Positions 41,152 through 53,100 of a DNA stretch of 64,000 nucleotides are shown here, piece by piece. Source of the stretch: Pristionchus mayeri (taxonomy: Eukaryota > Nematoda > Chromadorea > Rhabditida > Neodiplogasteridae); assembly GCA_036245805.1 (NCBI GenBank), contig BTRK01000004.1, forward strand, positions 41,194,907 through 41,258,906, in the 5' to 3' direction. The translations under genes were made by a program, and so were the position numbers. How positions within the stretch are numbered: position 1 is the stretch's first letter; every line of letters begins with the position of its first letter. The notes beneath the pieces were generated by a model. It did no database searches, had not been told where the DNA came from, and saw only the letters and a list, made by a program, of their open reading frames with translations.

Positions 41152-44100
41152 ATGTTTCGTACGGCAGTCCGATACAAGAAAATCATTCATGGCCCGTTGA
41201 GTCAGGTACCATGAAGTTGGGCACTTGGTCGGGTGAGGACTAGGGTGGCTGAAATGGATCAACGGGTCGCTATTTAGAGGGCCTCGGCAGGTCAGAGACG
41301 GATGAGACGGTTAACCGTACCCTCTGGCAGTCCTACCCTCCCTATTCACTGTGGAGTCTCTCTCTCCCTCCCCTCACGGATGACCCGTATAAGAGAGTAA
41401 ACAGGACGGTTAACCGTGATCCATTTCAGCCACCCTAATGAGGACTATGACGTCATGCCGCCCTTGATATATCAAAGGTGGAATCACGGCATACTTCTCA
41501 TCCGACCCAGTGCCCCGGAGAAATGATATCGATTTTGAAAAATAGAAGTTCTGAGCTTGCTAAACATATTTTTTACACTATACCTCTCTGCCCCTCTACT
41601 TTGAGCATAGGTAGAGAAAGACACACTTAAATGGCGTACGTATTTTGAAATAATTATAAAGGGGAGAAGTTGACCTATTTTAGGAGAAGTTGACCAAGCT
41701 ACGCTCCGGTCTTTTCGTCGCTTCCGCAAAGCACAATCGCCCCCATGACATGGTTCATCTGGTACGATGATTTAATCTATCTAATTTTCCATTTTAAATT
41801 GTGCTCTTTTTCCTTATGTGGTTGGTCCTTACTTCTTTCGTTATGAATTTCTATTCGAGGCGCTTGTACATCGTGTTGGTCCGCTCTACGAGACCAGACT
41901 TCAAGTCGGCCTCGTCCCTCTAATCAGGTATGTCGGCACTAGGTCGGATGAGAACTATGATTTATCAAAAGCGGCATGACGCCTTAGTTCTCATCCGACC
42001 GAGTGCCGGTATGGGTGAGCGATTGGGGAGGAGTACAGTTGACGATTTATCAAGCAATTCGCTTCAATTCTCTTCTTTTCTCACGCTCCCTTGCGTTATC
42101 CGACCATTTTGAATCTTCCTTGGTTCTATGTGCTGGGATCAAAGGTGGTGTTAAAATTATAGAAAATGAGGTATAGAAATGTTCAAGTTTTTGAATTTGG
42201 AATCATACATTTTCATTGTCTAAAACGCAGATGAGAAGCTACAGACAGTTTGACGGTTGACACATGAAGAATATTTATGTATATGATATAATTTGAAACT
42301 CCAGCGCGATTGCATACCACAAACGGAATGAGCACGGAAGCCTGAACATGAAGTTACCATTGAGATCCATGGCTGTGAGTTTTTCGTAACATTGTTTTAA
42401 TTTTAATGTATTTACGTTAATTCCGATAATGTAGCTATCTATAATCCACGATCGAACTGCTTATCTCAGATGATTTGGTTTTATATGCTGGAGTAGTGCA
42501 TCGTTTCTTTGTCAAGAAAAGCGTAACTGAAAATAAATCTCTTAGATCCATGCAATGATATATCAATAACCAACAAAAGGTCAGATGAGAACTATGACGC
42601 CATGTCGCCTTTGATATGTCATATATCAAAGATATATCAAATGCGGCATGACGTCATAGTTCTCATCCGACCTTTTGATCAATAATCTTCTCTTCGCAGA
42701 GTCACTTCATCAGACACGACTTTCTGTCCGCGTGTCTCTGTGTGCCACGTGAAAAATCAGAGCTTGCGCTCAAATATCTCACCCACTTCGCAGCCCTCAA
42801 AGAAAGTGATCTCGATGTGAGTTTCATAAGCACTTCTTCGATATTTGGCCCAACCACGATAATGCCTATCATATTTGTTTTTTTTTTATTTTAGGGTTCC
42901 CATTTTCGCAAACACTACCGTTTTTCGGCTGGCCTAGTGGGCACCCTCTAGGAATTTGAAACATTTGAAGCTCACAGCAATCCATGTCCATGTGTACCAA
43001 CTCTCCCTTGGTCGGCGATAGAGATGAGGTTATGTGTTAATTTTTTAGACTTGTTTCTTCCGTCAACGAATTCACTGTTCCAAATTTGTGAGATCAAATT
43101 TCAACATATTAAAATAATCATTGATCAAGTTGAAATATTGATGATGAAATCGTTAAAAAATGAACCATTTTGGTGCTAGAATATTATTAAGAAACAATTG
43201 TTGTTTGCAATGTACTCATCCCTCTCAGGTTTTGCTCAAGGATGGTTCTGCTCCTCCTCTTCCTTCCCACCCTGCGTTGCACGCTGAAGAGTGCGTAAAA
43301 AGAGCCGCATATGGGTATGTTTTGGATGATTTATCGGCACTTTTATTTGGCACATCCCTTCCTCCCCTCCCCCGCTCATTTCTCGGTATTACTCCCAGAT
43401 TTTTGATCACACAACCCCATTGTGATGGGGGGAGGGAATGAGAAATGATACTGGCCAAATATGGAAGAAGTGCCGATTTATCTGCTAAATTAGTGCTTGC
43501 TTTCAGAATCAGCCCACTCGCACATACGATTCACCCGCCATTTTCCTCCTCCAGTCTCAAGTGTACGGGTACGTTATATTTTTTTAAATGTTCGATTTTA
43601 AATTTGTAAATTTTGTTTGGAAAGGAGATCCCATGATTTGCATTCCGCTCAACAAGCATTATTAATTGATTATTTAATTGGATTATTAATTAATTATTCG
43701 AATTGAAAGGCCGGTTATCTTCGCGAAACTTATAGTAAATGTTTCCTCGCGCTACGTCATTGTCAGTATCGTTCCGTTCTCGCGTTGTAGTAATGCGGTA
43801 GAGGCTGAACCGTGTTCCTCTCATAGGCCAAACAAGTAGCGAAAATAGCGCAAATATGCTAATCGTGAGCTGAATTTCACTTTTTTTATTTTCATTTATT
43901 TATCGTATTTCTCATGTCCTAGATGATGATGCGCGTCACACTGCCAACAATACCGTCCTCTATGGCGTCAACTTCAACCACGACAAATTGTGCGCATTTG
44001 CGGAAGCTAACATTCCCGTTTGTACGGTATGTTGGACAACGGGAGTATTGATTAGGGGGTGGCAATGCTAAATGTTATTTCTAAGTCGGAGCGAGAGGGA

Positions 44101-47100
44101 AGCGACTTCGGCTTGATAACTCGCATTTCCAGTCATATTATGAATAGTTTTACTCCGCATTCGCACTATTCGAATTGCAATTCTAGCTGTGAAGGTAACG
44201 TATTCTGGCGAAAACTAGTTACATATAAGTGTATATGAGAGACAGACCACCACAGGGGGGTGGCCGGTCGTCCAAAATCGATGTCATGAAAAATCTGTAA
44301 AAATTAAATTAAGTACTTCGAAACCCGCTCTACCAAACTGCGTTGGCCGATTTTTTTAGAAAATTTATTTTTTGAGTACGGGCGTCGCGAAAATGACTTT
44401 CACTAAAAATAGTGAAGTATGCCTCAGGAAAATGATCATAACTTCCTTTAAAATTGAGCTAGAAAATTATTCTTTTTACAGAAATGAAGAGAAACGTTTC
44501 CCGAACAACATTTCTGCGGAATGTGTCATTCCATCACTTGATCCTGAATCAGGGTGGTCACTTTTTCAAAAAAATCATTTTTTTCAAAAAATCGGAAAAC
44601 CCCTCTTAGCTATTTGGCGAAGTTATAGTACCCATCGAGTAGTAATAATTCCCCAAAGGGCTTATTTTTTATTCTTTGCATTCAAAAGTAGCGCGGGTTA
44701 CTGTAGTCGCCGCCTGAGGTGGGTACTCGATATTTTTCGTTTTCGAGCTTCATATTCGCGTATATGTACCAAAAACTATCTGAAACTATGAGAAAGGTTG
44801 ATTAACTTTATTTCCCATCCATTTTGACGTTTGAAATTCCGAAAATCTCATTTTTTTGAAAATTTAGATTTTTTTTCATTTCTTCGTTGTATATTTTTTC
44901 AAATTAAGGCGCGTTCCGAGTTCTGAGTGTTTTTCCACTTAACATCATCTGAAAACTTCCCTGGATACTTTTGGGACCCTTATCTCCAGCTAAGGTATTT
45001 TATTTAGATTTTTTTTTCCGAAAAAAATCGAAAATACCAACTTATCAAAATGTGGTATTCTATGCTGTGAAAAAACTGAAGTATCGGCTTTTATGTCGAG
45101 AACATCTTAAAAATAACCTATTTTTCCCATTAACTCTTCGAATTTTACTTGGTCGAATCGATATGGCACGATAACAAATAAATTTAAGTTAAAACTGACC
45201 CAAACTCGCACGTTCGTCGTTCTCAATTGTAATCTGTTCAATCGGATCCCACGCGCTGCACTCATGTTTTGCAGCTTTTTTTCTTCAATTGAAGTTGGAT
45301 TTATTTAAGTTTTTCCTAAATCTTTCATTCACTGATCCATTTTAAAGATTTATTACCATCTGTTGTTTGTCGAGCGTTCACAATAAATTGTACAATTGAA
45401 GTAATTATTTTTACACACTGTCTTCATCACTGGCATGTCGAGCATATTCAAACGGGGGATGAGTAGGGTATCTAACTAATAGCGGCACATTTGATTTGGT
45501 TGGTTACGGTTACACCGAGTCACCTATTGGATCGTTAGATTGTCTGCATGGATTGCAACTATGGTCTTCCTTGGATTGCTCTAATCCTCTAGTTCTTTTT
45601 CGATTGAGTCGAACCAACCGTACGAACCAACCGTAACCAACCAAATCAAATGTGCCGCTATTAGTTAGATACCCTACTCATCCCCCGTTTGAATATGCTC
45701 GACATGCCAGTGATGAAGACAGTGTGTAAAAATAATTACTTCAATTGTACAATTTATTGTGAACGCTCGACAAACAACAGATGGTAATAAATCTTTAAAA
45801 TGGATCAGTGAATGAAAGATTTAGGAAAAACTTAAATAAATCCAACTTCAATTGAAGAAAAAAAGCTGCAAAACATGAGTGCAGCGCGTGGGATCCGATT
45901 GAACAGATTACAATTGAGAACGACGAACGTGCGAGTTTGGGTCAGTTTTAACTTAAATTTATTTGTTATCGTGCCATATCGATTCGACCAAGTAAAATTC
46001 GAAGAGTTAATGGGAAAAATAGGTTATTTTTAAGATGTTCTCGACATAAAAGCCGATACTTCAGTTTTTTCACAGCATAGAATACCACATTTTGATAAGT
46101 TGGTATTTTCGATTTTTTTCGGAAAAAAAAATCTAAATAAAATACCTTAGCTGGAGATAAGGGTCCCAAAAGTATCCAGGGAAGTTTTCAGATGATGTTA
46201 AGTGGAAAAACACTCAGAACTCGGAACGCGCCTTAATTTGAAAAAATATACAACGAAGAAATGAAAAAAAATCTAAATTTTCAAAAAAATGAGATTTTCG
46301 GAATTTCAAACGTCAAAATGGATGGGAAATAAAGTTAATCAACCTTTCTCATAGTTTCAGATAGTTTTTGGTACATATACGCGAATATGAAGCTCGAAAA
46401 CGAAAAATATCGAGTACCCACCTCAGGCGGCGACTACAGTAACCCGCGCTACTTTTGAATGCAAAGAATAAAAAATAAGCCCTTTGGGGAATTATTACTA
46501 CTCGATGGGTACTATAACTTCGCCAAATAGCTAAGAGGGGTTTTCCGATTTTTTGAAAAAAATGATTTTTTTGAAAAAGTGACCACCCTGATTCAGGATC
46601 AAGTGATGGAATGACACATTCCGCAGAAATGTTGTTCGGGAAACGTTTCTCTTCATTTCTGTAAAAAGAATAATTTTCTAGCTCAATTTTAAAGGAAGTT
46701 ATGATCATTTTCCTGAGGCATACTTCACTATTTTTAGTGAAAGTCATTTTCGCGACGCCCGTACTCAAAAAATAAATTTTCTAAAAAAATCGGCCAACGC
46801 AGTTTGGTAGAGCGGGTTTCGAAGTACTTAATTTAATTTTTACAGATTTTTCATGACATCGATTTTGGACGACCGGCCTCTGGTCGATTCTCTGGCGATT
46901 CCTCTCATATAAGGATTGTGCCGACGTGTATTCGGGGTTTAATATCCAGTAAATTTTAAGAGTATTGATAATCGTGGCGACCTCACAGGATCTTGTTCCC
47001 GGCGCCTCCGATTCTTACGTGGGTGGCGAACGGAGACAACAGGGTCCAGAAAAGTCGGCATTTGTCGCTATCGGTGCGTGGCCTTTCCGTTGTATATTTG

Positions 47101-50100
47101 CCATGTCATCTATTAAGATATTCGAATCAACCTTCGCGAGTACAATTCAGCCCAAGATGTTCCAGCTGACAAGGGGGACCCTAAACTCGCTGCAGTCCAA
47201 TCCGAACTTTAACTGTATGTGGTTGTATATATCAATGACATATATCTCACGCTTGGTTCAAATTTTGCCGCACTGATCTACTAAGGGTCGATAAACGATC
47301 AACTCCATTTCTTTATGATTGTGCATGGCGCGATTCCAAAATACTCCCCAGGTTTCACTCATACGCTCTCCTGGGCCCAGATAGCCGTCAAGGTGAGGCG
47401 TCAGCAATGTGAACATGATGACGCAGGTTCGACTCCCATCTGGACCACGAGAGCGTATGAGTGAAACCTGGGGAGTATTTTGGGATCGCGCCATGCACAA
47501 TCATAAAGAAATGGAGTTGATCGTTTATCGACCCTTAGTAGATCAGTGCGGCAAAATTTGAACCAAGCGTGAGATATATGTCATTGATATATACAACCAC
47601 ATACAGTTAAAGTTCGGATTGGACTGCAGCGAGTTTAGGGTCCCCCTTTTGAGATACTAGTATTGTGATTTGCACTGGCAATGAACAATTTATCACGAGT
47701 ATCACGAGTCAGTGAAGGAAAACTAACCTCTTCAGGAACAATTTGCAAAAAGTTTGCATGATTACATCCTTATATACGGTAAGTGAATGTCCTAGAGAAA
47801 AGATTTTGAAAAATATAGAACACACTATCTGAGAAAATCAACATATTTCTTCAGCGACTTGGCACAGGCCGAAAATTCGAATTCCGTCTGACTTTACCAA
47901 TAGGTCGGCCTCGTCGAGGGAAACCGACGAGCATCGCCAGAAATTCGATCCGCATCCGCGCGCGCGGCGGCGCGGATCTTGAAAAAATTACAGTAATCCT
48001 CGAAAATTTGTATATCGATCTCAATGACTGCGGCGGTAAGGGCGCTGAGTTCCTTGACAAATTGTAAGACTTTTTTACTCTTGGGAATTTTTCTATCAGA
48101 TTCCATATAACGCCAGAAATCGATAATTCCACTTTTACTTCATACATTTTTGCAAATCCCCGAAATTTAAATCCGGCCTTAAGTTAGGTAACGGTAAAAA
48201 AATATCTATCGAAACCGAATTATGGTGTAAAGAATACTGTATACGCTTTATCCGAATAAACTTAATTTCCTCTAAATGAAGAAAAATACGCCTCGACATG
48301 GGTGCATGGGCTCCCTGGACCACATTGGTGAACGAAAATACGTATCTGATTCGAAACAACGGAATTTTGAAAAAAGCGGTTACAGTATATTTTACACCAT
48401 AATTCGGTTTCTATACACATTTTGTTATCGTTACCTAACTTAAGGCCGGATTTAAATTGCGCCTTTATAATCAAGTGCGTATCGATACAAGTAAATGCAG
48501 AAACTCAAATAAAAAAGTGTAGGTTTCTTGAAAATTTTCGGGGAATTGCAAAAATGTATGAAGAAAAAGTGGAATTATCGATTTCTGGCTTTTGATGGAA
48601 TCTGATCGAAAATTTCCCGGGAGTAAAAAAGTCTTAGAATTTGTCAAGGAACTCAGCGCCCTTACCGCCGCAGTCATTGGGATCGATATACAAATTTTCG
48701 AGGATTACTGTAGTTTTTTTTAAGATCGGCGCCGCGGCGCGCGCGGATGCGGATCGAATTTCTGGCGATGCTCGTCGGTTTCCCCTATTGGTAAAGTCAG
48801 AAGGAATTCGAATTTCCGGCTTGTGCCAAATCTATTTCGATTCTCTCAGATAGTCTGTTATAGGTCGTTGTTCCCAGAGCCGGCTTTTAGGAAATTCCCG
48901 GTTTTGCATCTGGATATACTGTATTACAGCTCCCAAAAGAGCTACAGAGATGGCGTTGGGCTTACAATGAGCAGAAAAAATATATCCAACAACTTTTATG
49001 TTGAAAAGATTTTCTTGAATTTTCTTGAATTTTCTTGTTTTTTCTGTACCAATAGAATTTCCCAAGCATAAAACTTGTAGAATTACTGAGTGCGCTCACG
49101 CAAACGTGAAATGAAGGCGAACAGGAAATAATTAGTAATGGTGCTTCTGCACTTGTCCACATTTAACCTAAAATATAGAAAAATGCGCCTGGTCAAATGC
49201 TTCGATTATATTTTTTTACAACACATATGGACTTCTACTTCTAATTTATGAAAAGAAGTTCCACTGTTTTCTTCCTGGGTGATGTCGAAAACTATTTTTT
49301 TCTGATAAAATTTGCAGTTTTCCGACGATAACATTTTTCATTTACCTCCTAGCGAGATCTTTTCAACATAAAAGTTGTTGGATATATTTTTCTGCTCATT
49401 TTAAGCCCAACACCATCTCTGTAGCTCTTTTGGGAGCTGTAATACAGTATATCCAGATGCAAAACCGGGAATTTCCTAAAAGCCGGCTCTGGGAACAACG
49501 ACCTATATTTTTCAAAATCTTTTCTCTAGGACATTCACTTACCGTATATAAGGATGTAATCATGCAAACTTTTTGCAAATTGTTCCTGGCTACCTCCACT
49601 GACTCGTGATACACGTGTTATGCAATCCTCCCATGTAACGTGATAAATTATCAAATTGCAGCGGGCCAGGGCGCTGCCTTGGGCGATGTGTCGGCTCGCG
49701 CTGTGCAGGAAGTTCTATTGGTTTGGCTTGGCTCACAAGTAACTCGGCCCGGGCTTGAATCCATCAATACAGGAGCACTCGAAGGTAGGTTTGGGGCGCA
49801 GGTGTGCGACAACAAAACAACTGAATCGATTTTTAAAATTTTTTTAAAAAGTAAGATTTTAATTTTTATTTAGATCGGCACATGGCTAATTATAAGTTCT
49901 TTTTGCACAGGCATCGCTAGAAAGTACAGCCCGGCCACCCTAACTTGTTCTACAATGTACTTCGAGGGACAAGGACTCGTCCTATTCAATATCGTGAGTG
50001 CTGAAGGATAGGATCCGAAGATATGCCAAGGAATAGGGCCTTTCTTTATCGAATAACTAGATTATTCATGTTCATGCTATCATTTATTGTATTCCTTACA

Positions 50101-53100
50101 GGAGTCTCCCTTGTCGCACGTCCGCTATTTGTTAAAAGACCTGGTGAATTTCCTCAAGAATTTCAAGATCGACAATCTCGAGGAAATTAAGAAGCGCACA
50201 AAAGCGGACATGATCAAGTGAGATGGTCAGTGGTGGTCTTTAAATATGACGGGGTCGCAAGTCGGGAGGGTTCGGGGGGGGGGGGCGCAGCAGAGGATCG
50301 TCAATGTGACGACCCGGGGGTCGCTAGCCAGGGCCTATCCCGCCGGTCGACCGCAGGGCCGCAACCTCCCTTCCCCCCCCCCCCGGTCGCAAAGCAAAAA
50401 TTAACCGGGGTTCGCAAATTTTGTTTCGTAATATTTCCTAGCCCACCACTGGAGATGGCACTTTCCATGAAGCGTATCAGCACCCCTTCATCCCTTTCTC
50501 ATTATAAGGCTACTTAAGGTTTCAGGTTTGGCTTAGATTTCTCAGGCTTGGATTTTGGCTGCTTTAGATTAGGCACTCTGTCATGCCACTAAAGAGAGGG
50601 AGCCAAGTGGGCGGGTATTGGCAGCCTTATTTCCGCCCAATCATACTACCTATGAGAGACTTTTTGACTCAGTGAACTGTAGATACCCTTGGCAAAGTGC
50701 GAAAAATCGAAACCGTCCTAAAAGTGCGAAAAATCGAAACCGTCCTAATAGTACTCGACGAACATAGCTCGGGTGCCACATCCGAAGTGTTCTAGATCGC
50801 TCTCTGCGAAATGAGACATACTTGTGTCAGAAAGTTGAAATTTCGAATTTTGTCATTTCGAAACCGATTTGAATCACTGATGTCTCAAAAAATCACTAAT
50901 ATTCCATTGATTATATGTGACAAATTCTAGAATGATTGGGCATCAACTCGTGAAGAAACAGCGAAAATAATTTTTTGAAAATTTTTAATTAATTCAGTTG
51001 GGTGGGTAGATACGTTTTTTATTGTATTATTATCTAGAGCGGCACACTTACTATTCACATAAAAAAATAAAAATAAATTAAAAATATAGTTTGTGAGAAA
51101 CCGTCAAAAATGTTTAAAAAGTCAGTTCTCGATCATCTCGAAACTACCGTACTCTAGTGGCGAAAGAGTGTGCAGAATGAAGAGACGATTACACGGATGG
51201 CAGGATTACTGTATTTCTACGGTAGCAGAATTACCGTATGTCTCTCTAAATTCATTCCAGGCTGTCCGGCCTCTATTGTGTCACTACGGGTTGATTGGCA
51301 CGATTTGGTGTATCTACAATATCAGTGTTACAGTAGTTCAGACAAAGGGAGCCGAGAAATTTGTCGTGATTATCGAATCACGATATCGATTCAATCACTA
51401 TTACACGTGTACATTCGCTAGGATCCTCGCTCCCCTCCTTTCCTCCACGATGGTGATTAATACGTGTATAAAAGGGAGAGAAGGAATCTCTCCCTCGGCA
51501 TTCCATGAATAAACGGCTTGGACGAAGAATAGTTGTGCCCTACTTCTATTACATGGCGACCACCTTGGGTTCGTAGTCTACAATCTAGTCTGCGCGGCAA
51601 CCCCCCCCCCCTTCCCGTCCAAAGGCCTGGCGGTTTTTCCATCGATCCTCTTCACCCGACACTAGCTAGACCGATCGGTTTTTTCCCGCCCGGAGGTTGT
51701 CTCTCGTCACTTGAGACAATAATGCCCCCTCCACTTCGTCCGTTCTACCAACTCCCTCGAACAGTTCCCAACTCATCCATCCACTGTCTTCCTCCGATGG
51801 AAACAGTCCCCGAACAACCTTTCTTCCATCCCTTCCTCTCCTACTGCATCCACTCGCGCATCTCGGCGACTCGACAACTCGCGGTTCGTACACCCAGTTG
51901 CTCTTCAGAATGGTCCAGGACAGCAGCGTCTGCGGCAGAGGCTCCCGGCTCACAGGTCCCCATTCACCCCTCATCTAGCATAGATTTCGGTAGCAGTTCA
52001 AATCTCATGATTTCTATCGCTCTAGGAAGTATGTAGGTTCGTTCACATATATATAGGAATTTGTTCACATCATTCTACCTGAATCCCCCTCACACTCTCG
52101 CCCTCGGGAGTGTCGTGATTATCGAATCACGATATCGATTCAATCACTATTACACGTGTACATTCGCTAGGATCCTCGCTCCCTTCCTTTCCTCCACGGT
52201 GATTAATACGTGTATAAAAGGGAGAGAAGTAATCTCTCCCTCGGCATTCCATGAATAAACGGCTTGGACGAAGAATAGTTGTGCCCTACTTCTATTACAA
52301 AATTAAAGCTGACACATTCTGAATGGTGTGGCTCATGTAACCTTAGGAAGATCCAACAAAATCTACCGTAGAAATACAGTAATCCTGCCATCCGTGTAAT
52401 CGTCTCTTCATTCTGCACACTCTCACGCCACTAGAGTACGGTAGTTTCGGGATGATCGAGAACTGACTTTTTAAACATTTTTGACGGTTTCTCACAAACT
52501 ATATTTTTAATTTATTTTTATTTTTTATGTAAATAGTAAGTGTGCCGCTCTAGATAATAATGCAATAAAAAACGTATCTACCCACCCAACTGAATTAATT
52601 AACAATTTTCAAAAAAGTATTTTCGCTGTTTCTTCACGAGTTGATGCCCAATCATTCTAGAATTTGTCACATATAATCAATGAAATATTAGTGATTTTTT
52701 GAGACATCAGTGATTCAAATCGGTTTCGAAATGACAAAATTCGAAATTTCAACTTTCTGACACAAGTGTGTCTCATTTCGCAGAGAGCGATCTAGAACAC
52801 TCCGGATGTGTCACCCGAGCTATGTTCGTCGAGTACTACATGTGGGCACATTTAGGACGTTTTCGATTTTTCGCACTTTGCCAAGCATGTGTTCACTGCC
52901 TGAAAAAGTCCCTCATATACTCATCATTTGCAGATTGGCGGTAGACCGATATCCTCGTTTCGCTGCGCAATCGCGCGCTAAGGAAATCTTCGTCGGAGTG
53001 CAAGAGGGTGCAATACTTCGAGCGATCGATAACGTTAGTGTCTAATATTTATTTCTAATAATCTAAATCTAATATTTTTGTTATTCAATGAACGCGTTGT

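Noticed and set aside
44372..44791. 139-codon open frame, present twice in mirror image
   Set aside because: It lies wholly in the arms of a palindrome element, so the duplicate is explained by the inverted repeat. It has no known motif, and I found no promoter or splice context.
51533..52036. 167-codon open frame between the TRIM repeats
   Set aside because: Proline-rich, no gag, protease or RT motif, and it begins inside the LTR. It is open by base composition rather than by coding.
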